Below, one piece after another: positions 33,693 to 43,204 of a stretch of DNA of 64,000 nt. A program made the translations under genes and the position numbers. Source of the DNA: Parachryseolinea silvisoli (GTDB lineage: Bacteria; Bacteroidota; Bacteroidia; Cytophagales; Cyclobacteriaceae); assembly GCF_021190955.1 (NCBI RefSeq), contig NZ_JAIOAO010000003.1:806001-870000 (forward strand), given 5' to 3'. The stretch's first letter is position 1. Each line of letters starts with the position of its first letter. The notes under the pieces were generated by a model. It did no database searches. It was not told the origin of the DNA and saw nothing but the letters and a program-made list of their open reading frames with translations.

Positions 33693-35237
33693 ATGAGTAT
33701 GAACGTACATAAAGTAAAAATAACCTCAGGCATCCTGGCAGCGATCTTGATTGCAGGATGTACTGATCTGGAAGTAAAAGAGAAGGATTCTTACCTGATC
33801 GAGGCAGAAGGTGTATTTGCCGGTGTTCCGCCGGATGCTACGCTGAACTCTGCCTACCTCGACCTGCGCGATTGGGGCAACCAGGAGAACCTGTATGCGC
33901 TGTCGGAAGTAGCCTCGGACGAATTGCTGGTGCCTACCCGCGGTGTCGACTGGGGAGATAACGGTATCTGGCGGAGCTTGCGCCAGCACGAGTGGGATGA
34001 TTCGCATCAGTACATTCTTAATACCTGGAACAACCTGAACCGTAACGTATACAAGCTGAACCAGCTCCTGGCCAGCGAATCGGAAGCGGATGCGCAACAA
34101 ACAGCAGAGGGTAAATTCCTGCGTGCGTTTAACATGTGGTACGTGCTTGACTTATATCGTCAGGTGCCGTTCCGTGACGTGCATGACGCTGTAACGTCTG
34201 ATCCGAAAGTGTTTTCGATACAGGAAGCAATGGACTTTATTATCAAGGATCTGACCGAAGCATTGCCTAACCTGCCGACAACCGGCCCGGGAGGTAATAC
34301 GATCAAAGCTTCAAAGGCTGCTGCACACTTCCTGCTGGCTAAACTTTATCTGAATAAACACATCTATCTGAATACAGAACCGGCTGCGGCCGATATGAAT
34401 CAGGTGATCCAGCATGTTGATGCGATTACGGAAGACGGCTTTTCGCTGAACGAAGATTACTTTGATACCTTCGCCGACGCCAACAACCCGGAAACAATTT
34501 TGTGGACGGATGCCGAGTGGGGCAACCGTATTTGGAACGGCCTGCACTACAACCAGGGTATTAAAACAAACACAGGTGGTGGCTGGAACGGTTTCTCGAC
34601 TACCGCGGAATTCTATGCACTGTTTGAAGGTCCGGATGACAGCAATGAGAAAGGGCTGGGGCAGGAAGAACGTCGCGGCTATGTGCCGAAAGAACGCAAT
34701 CCTGTTATCCAGGGTATTGGTTATGGCTTCCTGGTAGGCCAGCAATACGATTCACTCGGTGCTCCGTTGAAAGACCGTCCGGGCAACCCGCTGATCTTTT
34801 TGCCCGAGTTTGCCAGCAAGACAACGTTGACAGGTAACAACGAGCGAAACGGCATTCGTATCATCAAATATCACCCGAGCCATGGTAGCTACAACCGCTA
34901 TTATGTATTGGCGCGTTATGCCGATGCTTACCTGATGAAGGTTGAAGCGATTCTGCGCGGGGGCACCTCCGGTGATGCTGCGCTGACGTTATACAACCAG
35001 TTGCGTTCCGTTCGGGAGGCTTCTGAAGCGACGAGTGTTACACTCAACGATGTACTGAAAGAGCGTGGTCGCGAATTGTACATTGAGGGCTGGCGCCGTA
35101 ATGACCAGGTGCGTTTTGGTACGTTCACCTCGCCGTTCCCGTATATGAATAATTCGGATGCGTTCCGCAATGTATACCCGATCCCAGCCAATGCGTTGAC
35201 GACCAATCCGAATCTGAAACCGACCGAAGGCTACTAA
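33693..35237 (+). CDS. SusD/RagB family outer membrane lipoprotein
   Basis: The 514-residue surface lipoprotein has a lipobox LIAGC near residue 24 and SusD helical repeats with characteristic segments: SAYLDLRDWG, LNRNVYKLNQLLASE, AEGKFLRAFNMWYVLDLYRQVPF, and the C-terminal YVLARYADAYLMKVEAILRGG, ERGRELYIEGWRRNDQVRFG, YPIPANALTTNP. It caps the SusC barrel at 30539 and binds the glycan before import. Only 7 bases separate the two genes. A strong intrinsic terminator follows, so the pair ends its transcript here. Confidence 0.93.
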   Translation: MSMNVHKVKITSGILAAILIAGCTDLEVKEKDSYLIEAEGVFAGVPPDATLNSAYLDLRDWGNQENLYALSEVASDELLVPTRGVDWGDNGIWRSLRQHEWDDSHQYILNTWNNLNRNVYKLNQLLASESEADAQQTAEGKFLRAFNMWYVLDLYRQVPFRDVHDAVTSDPKVFSIQEAMDFIIKDLTEALPNLPTTGPGGNTIKASKAAAHFLLAKLYLNKHIYLNTEPAAADMNQVIQHVDAITEDGFSLNEDYFDTFADANNPETILWTDAEWGNRIWNGLHYNQGIKTNTGGGWNGFSTTAEFYALFEGPDDSNEKGLGQEERRGYVPKERNPVIQGIGYGFLVGQQYDSLGAPLKDRPGNPLIFLPEFASKTTLTGNNERNGIRIIKYHPSHGSYNRYYVLARYADAYLMKVEAILRGGTSGDAALTLYNQLRSVREASEATSVTLNDVLKERGRELYIEGWRRNDQVRFGTFTSPFPYMNNSDAFRNVYPIPANALTTNPNLKPTEGY

Positions 35238-35263
35238 TAACCGGTCGTCACACCGGATAAATT

Positions 35264-35308
35264 AAAGAAGGCACGTCGTAGTTTACAGCGTGCCTTCTTT
35301 TTTTATTT
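35264..35308 (+). terminator. Intrinsic terminator after susD
   Basis: AAAGAAGGCACG (35264-35275) and CGTGCCTTCTTT (35289-35300) form a perfect 12-base-pair stem around a 13-base loop, followed by a run of T. It lies just downstream of the SusD stop and cuts this operon off from the ASPIC/UnbV genes. A small CCGGT/ACCGG hairpin precedes it. Confidence 0.9.
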
Positions 35309-35318
35309 TTAGGATCGT

Positions 35319-38300
35319 ATGCGTATAATGTTCATGTGGAGATATTTCCTGCTGTGTTTATTTGTTGTCAGCGCCTGTAAGAAAGACGATGTGTCGGCTC
35401 CGGCCGTCAACCGGAATACGTTGTTTACCCGGTTGACCGCGGAACAGACGGGTATCGATTTTACGAATGACCTGAAGATCGATCCCGACTTCGACGTTTT
35501 TCGCTATCGCAATTTTTATAACGGTGGGGGTGTAGGCATTGGCGACATCAACAACGACGGGCTGCCCGATGTATACCTCACCTCCAATATGGGCGACAAC
35601 AAGCTCTTCCTCAACAAAGGCAGCTGGAAGTTTGAAGACATTACGGAAAAGGCCGGCGTGAAGGGGATGAAGGTGTGGTCCACAGGCGTCAGCATGGTCG
35701 ACATCAACAACGATGGGCTGCTGGATATTTATGTCTGCAATGCGGGCGACGTGAAAGGAGGCAACCGCGACAACGAGCTTTTTATCAACAACGGCGACCT
35801 GACCTTTACCGAGCGGGCGGCGGCCTACGGCCTGGCGGACCGCGGGTTTTCCACGCACGCTGCGTTTTTTGACTACGACAAAGATGGAGATCTCGACTGT
35901 TATGTGTTGAACAATTCTTATCGCCCTGTATCGACGCTAGGCTATCGCAACCTGCGGCACGAGCGCGACGAGTTTGGTGGGCACAAGCTCTACCGGAACG
36001 ACGATGGCCACTATACCGACGTGAGTGAAGCCGCGGGTATTTACGGCAGTGTGATTGGCTTCGGGCTGGGTGTGACGGTAGGAGACGTCAATCAGGATAA
36101 CTGGCCCGACCTGTATATCTCCAACGACTTTTACGAACGGGACTACCTGTACATCAACAACCACGACGGTACGTTTACCGAGTCGCTGGAATCGTACATG
36201 GGACACATCAGTATGTTTTCGATGGGCGCGGACTTTGCCGACCTGAACAACGACGGTTATCCCGAGATCTTTTCCACGGACATGCTACCGGAAGACGATG
36301 CCCGGGTGAAGACTATTTCGTCGTTCGAGACCTACGACGTATACAAGCTGCGCCTGAAGAACGGCTACTACCACCAGTATATGCGCAACATGTTGCATCT
36401 CAACAACCAGGATGGCACTTTTAGCGAGATCGGCCAGTTGGCCGGCGTCGCGGCAACCGACTGGAGCTGGGGCGCGCTGATCGTAGACTTCGACAACGAC
36501 CGGCACAAGGAGATTTACGTCAGCAACGGGATTTACCGTGATCTGACCAACCTGGACTTTATCGACTTCCTGGGCAGCAGCGAACAGATGCAGGCGGCGA
36601 TCGAAGGCAAGAAGGTGGACTTCAATGCTTTTATCGAACGAATGCCCTCGGTGCCGCAGCCCAACTATATGTTTACATTGACCGACACGGCGTGGCAATA
36701 CAAGAATGTGTCGCATGCGTGGGGGCTGGACGACCCCGGGTTTTCCAACGGGGCGGCGTATGGCGACCTCGACAACGACGGTGACCTGGACCTGGTCGTC
36801 AACAACGTCAACGCGCCGGTGTTTGTGTATCGCAACCAAACCCATGAACGTGGTAAGACGCATTCTTTGTCGCTCTCCTTTAAGGGTACGGAAAAGAATA
36901 CGTTTGGGCTGGGTGCGTGTGTGAAAGCTTTTCAGGGTGGCGAAGTGCTATTATTGGACCATATGCCCATTCGGGGCTTTCAGTCGAGTATGGATTATCG
37001 CCTGGTGTTGGGAGTCGGAGAGGCGAAGCAGGTGGATAGCCTGGTGGTGATGTGGCCGGATGGGTTGGTGGAGATCCGTACGGATGTCCCCGTGGATCAA
37101 CACCTGGTATTCGATCATGCGCAGGCTAAGCCTTTGGCCGTAAGACCGGCTGCACCGCTCAGGCCGCTGCTGCAGCCGGTTACGCGCACGATGATCGCGC
37201 ATCAGGAAAATGACTACAACGACTTTGATCGCGACCGTTTACTGTATCACATGCTTTCCACGCAAGGGCCGGCCTTTGCCGCGGCAGATCTTACCGGCGA
37301 CGGACTGGATGATATCTTTGTAGGCGGTTCGGTGGGGAGCCCTTCGGCGCTCTACATCCAACGGCCGGGGCAGACGTTCACATCGGTGCCTGGGAGATTG
37401 TTCGATGCGGATTCGCTGGCCGAGTGTGTCGACGCCGTGTTCTTCGATGCGGACGGCGATCGCGACCTGGACCTGTACATGGTGACGGGCGGCGCAGAGC
37501 ATACTACACAATCGGCTGAAAGTACGGATCGTCTTTATGAGAACAAGGGCGTACGCGGCGGTATGCCCGTATTTGAAAGGACGACAGGCCGGATCCCGAT
37601 GGCATACCAGAGCGGCAGCTGTGTGCGTCCGGCCGATGTAGATGGTGATGGTGATCTTGACCTCTTTGTTGGCACCCGGGTGATGCCGACGTATTATGGC
37701 ATGCCCTGTGATCAGTTCCTGTTGATGAACGACGGCAAGGGTACCTTTACCGATGCCACGGCAGCCTACGCGCCGGCACTGAAGCACCTGGGCATGGTCA
37801 CGGACGCGGTATGGTTTGACGATGACAAAGATGGTTTTCCGGACTTGCTCGTAACAGGCGAGTGGATGCCGGTCACCCTCTTCCGGAATAACGGCAAACA
37901 ACTGACGCGGGTGACGAACGCGCCTGGCCTTGCCAACACACAAGGATGGTGGAACCGGGTGGAAGCCGCCGACCTGGATGGCGACGGTGATACCGATTTT
38001 GTGTTGGGCAACCTGGGCCTGAACTCCAAATTTAAACCGACGGCAACGTCGCCCATTACCCTTTACGTAAACGACTTTGATCAGAACGGTTCGGTGGAGC
38101 CTGTGTTTGCGTTCCGGCGTGAAGGCGAAGACTTCCCGATGGCGATGCGCCAGGATCTGATCAAACAAATGAGCTCGCTCAAAAAGAAATTCCTATACTA
38201 CCAGGACTATGCCGGCAAGTCTGTGTCCGACATCTTTGATGCCAAATTGCTGGAGCGGTCCACGGTGCTGAAGTTTTATGAACCGCGCACCAGCGTGTTG

Positions 38301-38648
38301 CTGAACGACGGAGCGAAAGGCTTCCGGTTACAGGCACTGCCGGTAGCGGCACAGGTGTCGCCGGTATACGGTATCGCGGTGACTGATGTGAACGGTGACG
38401 GTACACGGGATATCGTGCTGGGCGGGAACCTGTTTGCCGTAAAGCCTGAGGCGGGTCGATACGATGCGTTGCACGGGTTGGTGTTGACGGGGGATGGCAA
38501 GGGCGGCTTTACAGCACTATCATCCGTTGCGTCGGGATTAAACATGCCGGGCGAAGTGCGGCATGTGCGTGTGCTGAACGCGCGTGGTAAAAAGCTTCTG
38601 GTCTTTGCCCGCAACAACGATACCCTTCAATTTTATACGCTACGTTAA
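35319..38648 (+). CDS. FG-GAP/VCBS repeat lipoprotein with ASPIC/UnbV domain, first of a tandem pair
   Basis: The 1109-residue lipoprotein begins MRIMFMWRYFLLCLFVVSAC with a lipobox at C20. It is built of FG-GAP/VCBS blades, each with an aspartate-rich calcium-type loop (DINNDGLPDVYLT, DINNDGLLDIYV, DLDNDGDLDLVV, DVDGDGDLDLFVG). An ASPIC/UnbV domain lies near residues 525-600 (GLGACVKAFQGG, MPIRGFQSSMDYRLVLG, VVMWPDG). A second set of blades follows. This is the CRTAC1-like architecture common in Bacteroidota surface proteins near SusCD genes. No enzymatic motif is visible; binding or scaffold function is likely. Paralogue: the next gene, 6 bases downstream. Confidence 0.85.
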   Translation: MRIMFMWRYFLLCLFVVSACKKDDVSAPAVNRNTLFTRLTAEQTGIDFTNDLKIDPDFDVFRYRNFYNGGGVGIGDINNDGLPDVYLTSNMGDNKLFLNKGSWKFEDITEKAGVKGMKVWSTGVSMVDINNDGLLDIYVCNAGDVKGGNRDNELFINNGDLTFTERAAAYGLADRGFSTHAAFFDYDKDGDLDCYVLNNSYRPVSTLGYRNLRHERDEFGGHKLYRNDDGHYTDVSEAAGIYGSVIGFGLGVTVGDVNQDNWPDLYISNDFYERDYLYINNHDGTFTESLESYMGHISMFSMGADFADLNNDGYPEIFSTDMLPEDDARVKTISSFETYDVYKLRLKNGYYHQYMRNMLHLNNQDGTFSEIGQLAGVAATDWSWGALIVDFDNDRHKEIYVSNGIYRDLTNLDFIDFLGSSEQMQAAIEGKKVDFNAFIERMPSVPQPNYMFTLTDTAWQYKNVSHAWGLDDPGFSNGAAYGDLDNDGDLDLVVNNVNAPVFVYRNQTHERGKTHSLSLSFKGTEKNTFGLGACVKAFQGGEVLLLDHMPIRGFQSSMDYRLVLGVGEAKQVDSLVVMWPDGLVEIRTDVPVDQHLVFDHAQAKPLAVRPAAPLRPLLQPVTRTMIAHQENDYNDFDRDRLLYHMLSTQGPAFAAADLTGDGLDDIFVGGSVGSPSALYIQRPGQTFTSVPGRLFDADSLAECVDAVFFDADGDRDLDLYMVTGGAEHTTQSAESTDRLYENKGVRGGMPVFERTTGRIPMAYQSGSCVRPADVDGDGDLDLFVGTRVMPTYYGMPCDQFLLMNDGKGTFTDATAAYAPALKHLGMVTDAVWFDDDKDGFPDLLVTGEWMPVTLFRNNGKQLTRVTNAPGLANTQGWWNRVEAADLDGDGDTDFVLGNLGLNSKFKPTATSPITLYVNDFDQNGSVEPVFAFRREGEDFPMAMRQDLIKQMSSLKKKFLYYQDYAGKSVSDIFDAKLLERSTVLKFYEPRTSVLLNDGAKGFRLQALPVAAQVSPVYGIAVTDVNGDGTRDIVLGGNLFAVKPEAGRYDALHGLVLTGDGKGGFTALSSVASGLNMPGEVRHVRVLNARGKKLLVFARNNDTLQFYTLR

Positions 38649-38654
38649 TTTCCG

Positions 38655-41600
38655 ATGAAACGATTCTATATCCCTTATTTGTTTTTGTTTGGCCTCTGCC
38701 TTTTGGCGGGATGCTCGTCGGACGGTAACAAACGCTTTCGCCAGGTGCCGTCGGGCGAATCGGGCATTACCTTCCGGAACACGCTGACCGAAAGCGTGGA
38801 GTTCAACATCTTTAACTACATGTACTTTTACAATGGCGGCGGGGTGGCCACGGGCGATCTGAACGGAGACTCGCTGCCGGATATATACTTTACGTCGAAC
38901 CAGGAGTCTAATAAGCTGTACCTCAACAAAGGTAATTTGAAGTTTGACGATATTACCGACGTGGCCGGTGTGGCGGGTTTCCAGGGATGGACAACGGGCG
39001 TGACCATGGCCGATGTAAACGGCGACGGCCGGCTGGATATCTATGTCAGCAACCTGGGCGATTACCTGATCTACAAAGGCAAGAACCAGCTGTTTATCAA
39101 CGAAGGCAACGACGAAAACGGCGTGCCGGTCTTTCAGGATCGCGCGATGGAGTATGGTCTTGACCTGGTGGGCTTTTCCACACAGGCATCCTTTTTTGAT
39201 TATGATCGCGACGGCGATCTGGATATGTTTATGCTCAACCACTCGCTGCACCAGAATGGTACGTTTGGTAAGTCTGCCTTGCGACAGGTGCCCCATCCGC
39301 TGGCAGGCGACAAGCTGCTGCGCAATGAGCAAGGACATTTTGTGGACGTAACGCAAGCGAGTGGCATCTATAGTTCGGTGTTAGGCTATGGATTAGGGGT
39401 GGTGGTGAGTGACGTTAACCTCGACGGCTGGCCGGATATCTATGTGGGCAATGACTTTCACGAGAACGATTACCTGTATATTAACCAGGGGGACGGCACC
39501 TTCCGGGAGACATTGGAAGCTTCGATGGCGCATACCAGCCGGTATACCATGGGCGTTGACTTTGCAGACTTTAATGACGACGGCTTTCCGGATCTGATTG
39601 CCATGGATATGTTAGCGGAAGATCCGAAGATATTAAAATCTTCGCAGGCGGAAGATACCTATGACGTGTATAATTTCAAGATCAACTTTGGGTATAATCA
39701 TCAGTTTTCGCGGAACACGTTGCAGCTGAATAACCAGGATGGCACGTTTAGCGAGATGGCGTTGCTGGCCGGCGTGGCAGCGACGGATTGGAGCTGGTCG
39801 TCGCTGTTTGCGGACTTCGACCTGGACGGGCGTAAGGACATCTTTATCTCCAATGGCATTTACCGACGCTCCAACGACCTGGACTATATCAATTTTATCT
39901 CGGCGGATACGGTGCAGCGGAAGATTGGGACGGAGACGATGACCGAAAAAGAGATGGTATACATCGACAAGATGCCCAAGATCAAGCTGGCGAACTACCT
40001 CTTTCAGAACAACGGTGACTCGACCTTTACCAACCGTGCGCCAGAGTGGGGATTGGAAGTGCCATCCTATGGCAACGGTGCCGCGTATGTCGACCTGGAC
40101 AACGATGGCGACCTGGACATCGTCGTGAATAATCTGGAAGACGAAGCTTCGGTGTATGAGAACCGGACGTTGAGCGCAAAGCCCTCGGACAACGCGGTGA
40201 AGCTGCCGGGGTATTTACAATTTATACTGAAGGGGCGTGGGGGCAACACGCACGGGGTAGGCGCCCGGGTATTTGTGTATCGTCCCGGGGGGCTGCAAGT
40301 GCAGGAGTGTATGCCTACGCGTGGTTATCAGAGCGCTGTAGATCCGCGGATTACGTTCGGGTTGGGCGACGCTGCACGGGTGGACTCGGTTACGGTGGTT
40401 TGGAACAGCGGCGCTTTTCAGACGCTGCGGCAGGTACATGCCAACCAACGCATCATCGTGGAGGAGCAGCAGGCAACGGGCACATTTGATTATGGACCCT
40501 TCCATCGTCCCGCGCCCGTATTTCAGCGTTCGACGGATACGCTGGCGCTGTCGTACCGACATAAGGAGAATAAGTTTGTCGAGTTTAACCGCGAAGCATT
40601 GATTCCGCACATGCAGTCGGCCGAGGGGCCGGCCGTAGCGGTAGGTGATCTGGATGGTGACGGCCGCGAAGACATTTTTCTGGGTGGCGCCAAGTGGGTC
40701 GCCGGGCAGACGTTTCTACAAACGCCCAACGGCACATTCCGGGAGCTGGCGCAACCCGCGCTGGCCGTAGATAGTACGAGTGAGGATGTCGATGCGATTA
40801 TGTTTGATGCCGATGGCGATGGCGATCGTGACCTGTTGGTCGTGAGCGGTGGTAATGAATTTGCCAACAACTCGCCTCACCGGTGCCCCCGCTTGTATCT
40901 GAACGATGGGAAAGGGAATCTGGTGCGGTCGAAAGGTTTGCCCGCGCTGTTTCTTACCGGCGCGTGTGCGCGTGCGTCGGATATAGACGGCGATGGTGAT
41001 CAGGATCTCTTTATCGGGGCCCGCACAACGGTGTGGCACTACGGTATTCGCCCCGACAGCTATCTGCTGCGCAACGATGGTAAAGGTAACTTTACGGATG
41101 TTACAGACGCCGTCGCGCCGTCGTTGAAGGCGTTCGGATTTGTGAAGCAGGCCGCGTGGGCGGATATGAATGGCGATGGTACACAAGACCTCGTCGTAGC
41201 CGCCGAGTGGGCGCCGGTGACGATTCTCCTGAACCGGGGTGGAAAGCTGGCCCCGTTGGCGCTGGAAGGCTCCGGGTTAGAGCATACCGCGGGATGGTGG
41301 AATATTTTACAACCGGCGGACTTTGACGGCGACGGCGATCTTGACCTGGTCGGCGGCAATTTGGGATTAAACTCCCGGCTGCATGCTTCCGTGCAGGAGC
41401 CGGTTCAGCTATACGTGGCGGACTTTGACAAGAACGACAGCACGGACCAGGTGTTGACGCACTATATACATGGTAAAGAATATTCATTCCACACGCGCGA
41501 CGAGATGACCAAGCAGATGCCTTATCTGAAGAAGCGGTATCTCTCGTACCATCGTTTCGCAGACGCTTCGATCGAAGAGATGTTTGGCCGGGAGGCGCTG

Positions 41601-42005
41601 GACAAAGCGGAGCATTATACCGCCTATACCTTTACCAGCTCCTATATTGAAAACATCGGGCAAGGTAAGTTCCGTGTACGGGCCTTGCCGACGGCGGCAC
41701 AGCTCTCGCCTGTTGAGGCGATCTTGCCGGGCGACTATACGGGGGATGGCAAGCTGGATATTTTGCTGGCGGGTAATTTTTATCCCATCAACATTCAGAT
41801 GGGGCGGTACGACGCGAGCTATGGTTTGCTGCTGAAGGGCGATGGTAAGGGCAACTTTACGGCCATGCCTTCGTGCCAGTCGGGCTTTTGTGTAAAAGGG
41901 GAGACCCGGCAGTTGCGGGCGTTGCAGGTAGGGCGCACGGTGTATTATCTGGCGGTGCGGAACAACGATACAGCGGAAGCGTTTACCGTAAAGGGCCACC
42001 CCTGA
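38655..42005 (+). CDS. FG-GAP/VCBS repeat lipoprotein with ASPIC/UnbV domain, second of a tandem pair
   Basis: The 1116-residue protein repeats its upstream neighbour domain by domain: signal and lipobox (LLAGC near residue 21), blades with DLNGDSLPDIYFT and DVNGDGRLDIYVS loops, an ASPIC/UnbV segment near 530-600 (GVGARVFVYRPGG, MPTRGYQSAVDPRITFG, VTVVWNSG), and later blades with DGDGDRDLLVVSGG. Identity is clear but far from complete, so the duplication is old. Both should be displayed on the outer membrane. They share an operon, and an intrinsic terminator follows. Ligands are unknown. Confidence 0.85.
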   Translation: MKRFYIPYLFLFGLCLLAGCSSDGNKRFRQVPSGESGITFRNTLTESVEFNIFNYMYFYNGGGVATGDLNGDSLPDIYFTSNQESNKLYLNKGNLKFDDITDVAGVAGFQGWTTGVTMADVNGDGRLDIYVSNLGDYLIYKGKNQLFINEGNDENGVPVFQDRAMEYGLDLVGFSTQASFFDYDRDGDLDMFMLNHSLHQNGTFGKSALRQVPHPLAGDKLLRNEQGHFVDVTQASGIYSSVLGYGLGVVVSDVNLDGWPDIYVGNDFHENDYLYINQGDGTFRETLEASMAHTSRYTMGVDFADFNDDGFPDLIAMDMLAEDPKILKSSQAEDTYDVYNFKINFGYNHQFSRNTLQLNNQDGTFSEMALLAGVAATDWSWSSLFADFDLDGRKDIFISNGIYRRSNDLDYINFISADTVQRKIGTETMTEKEMVYIDKMPKIKLANYLFQNNGDSTFTNRAPEWGLEVPSYGNGAAYVDLDNDGDLDIVVNNLEDEASVYENRTLSAKPSDNAVKLPGYLQFILKGRGGNTHGVGARVFVYRPGGLQVQECMPTRGYQSAVDPRITFGLGDAARVDSVTVVWNSGAFQTLRQVHANQRIIVEEQQATGTFDYGPFHRPAPVFQRSTDTLALSYRHKENKFVEFNREALIPHMQSAEGPAVAVGDLDGDGREDIFLGGAKWVAGQTFLQTPNGTFRELAQPALAVDSTSEDVDAIMFDADGDGDRDLLVVSGGNEFANNSPHRCPRLYLNDGKGNLVRSKGLPALFLTGACARASDIDGDGDQDLFIGARTTVWHYGIRPDSYLLRNDGKGNFTDVTDAVAPSLKAFGFVKQAAWADMNGDGTQDLVVAAEWAPVTILLNRGGKLAPLALEGSGLEHTAGWWNILQPADFDGDGDLDLVGGNLGLNSRLHASVQEPVQLYVADFDKNDSTDQVLTHYIHGKEYSFHTRDEMTKQMPYLKKRYLSYHRFADASIEEMFGREALDKAEHYTAYTFTSSYIENIGQGKFRVRALPTAAQLSPVEAILPGDYTGDGKLDILLAGNFYPINIQMGRYDASYGLLLKGDGKGNFTAMPSCQSGFCVKGETRQLRALQVGRTVYYLAVRNNDTAEAFTVKGHP

Positions 42006-42068
42006 TCGTGGGAGTTGAGTCTCAGGAAACGATTGAATCTCCTGTTTTGGGCTGAATAACCTGATTTT

Positions 42069-42106
42069 AATTCCAGTGATCATTGGGTTGCTGGAATTTT
42101 ATTTTA
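42069..42106 (+). terminator. Intrinsic terminator after the ASPIC/UnbV pair
   Basis: AATTCCAG (42069-42076) pairs perfectly with CTGGAATT (42091-42098) around a 14-base loop; the stem runs into TTATTTT. It separates the ASPIC/UnbV operon from the FecR gene at 42173. The rest of 42006-42172 shows no gene. Confidence 0.7.
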
Positions 42107-42172
42107 AAAAACTTCAGAATTCTTTAGTGGGGTGGGGTTGGTTTATTTGTCTTAGGGGGCAAATATCTAACC

Positions 42173-43153
42173 ATGCGTGTTGACGAGGAGTATCTCCGCG
42201 CGATCGTGCAGTATCTGAACGATCCCGAGAACGTTGTGGCCAGGGAAGCAATGGAGTCTATGCGTGGGCAATCGCCCGGGCACGAAGCCTTTTATCAGGA
42301 AATATACTTTTTATGGACCTCGTCAACGGAGGTGCGCGCACTGGACGTGTTGCCGGTGCGTGAGGCTACGGCGCGTCTATCGGCACGGTTGAAGGCGCAC
42401 CCGCGTTACACGCCGTCTGCGCGGCAAGTGTCGATGTGGGGCTGGGCCCTGCGGGCTGCGGCGGTGCTGGCGGTCGGTGTTGGCGCCTGGTGGTGGTACG
42501 CGTCTACGCGCGTGTCGTACATCACACGTGTGACAACGGTGGGTATGACAGACTCGGTACGCCTGGCGGACGCCTCGCGGATCTTTCTCGATGCGAATAC
42601 GACGGTGCGGTATCCCGACCGCATTACAGGCGATGCCCGCACGGTATACCTCGACCGGGGCAATGCTTTCTTTTCCGTGTCACATGACCCCGAGCGGCCG
42701 TTCACGGTGCAACTGGACGGCTCCAGTGTGACTGTTCTGGGCACGAGCTTTAACATTGAAGCGACGGCCGAGCAGGTATATGTCAGCGTGCGCACCGGTA
42801 CCGTACGATTTACCGCCGGCAACGCGGCGTCTATTTTGCAAGCAGGCGACGGTGCGATCTACCACCGGGGGACGCGAACGCTGCAAGCCGTGGATGCCAC
42901 CAACCGCAATGCCGACGCGTGGATTACCCACGAGCTTCGCTTTGTCGATGCCTCGCTGCAAGAGGTGCTCACCTCACTCGAAGACTACTATCACGTGCAG
43001 ATCAGCCTGAAAGATTCCATTGCCAATTTCCGCAAGTTCAATGCGAGCTTCCGGAACAACCGGCTGGACGAAGTGCTCGATGTGTTGGAGGCAACCTACC
43101 CGATTGCCGTCGAATATACCGAGGCGCGCGTCGTCATTCGGAATCTTCCCTGA
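42173..43153 (+). CDS. FecR family anti-sigma factor
   Basis: The 326-residue protein has a cytoplasmic N-terminal part that would hold the sigma factor, one membrane helix near 88-108 (WGWALRAAAVLAVGVGAWWWY), a FecR domain at about 125-220 (VRLADASRIFLDANTTVRYP, VTVLGTSFNI, VYVSVRTGTVRF), and a DUF4974 tail from about 255 (LRFVDASLQEVLTSLEDYYHVQISL). It precedes the STN-containing SusC by 51 bases, as expected for a surface-signalling system. Unlike most Bacteroidota loci, no ECF sigma gene lies directly upstream; the nearest is at the far end of the cluster (56286). Confidence 0.92.
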   Translation: MRVDEEYLRAIVQYLNDPENVVAREAMESMRGQSPGHEAFYQEIYFLWTSSTEVRALDVLPVREATARLSARLKAHPRYTPSARQVSMWGWALRAAAVLAVGVGAWWWYASTRVSYITRVTTVGMTDSVRLADASRIFLDANTTVRYPDRITGDARTVYLDRGNAFFSVSHDPERPFTVQLDGSSVTVLGTSFNIEATAEQVYVSVRTGTVRFTAGNAASILQAGDGAIYHRGTRTLQAVDATNRNADAWITHELRFVDASLQEVLTSLEDYYHVQISLKDSIANFRKFNASFRNNRLDEVLDVLEATYPIAVEYTEARVVIRNLP

Positions 43154-43204
43154 TGCTGCCCTACGACTTTACAGAGCCCATCCAAATCTTTAATCTCTTT
43201 CACT

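Noticed and set aside
37239-38168. 309-codon minus-strand frame
   Set aside because: Antisense shadow of the aspartate-loop repeats of the first ASPIC/UnbV gene; GAC/GAT loops give long stop-free reverse frames.
35676-40100. Repeated aspartate-rich DNA in the ASPIC/UnbV genes as a possible tandem DNA repeat
   Set aside because: Repetition is at protein level (calcium-type loops); the DNA units vary in length and sequence.
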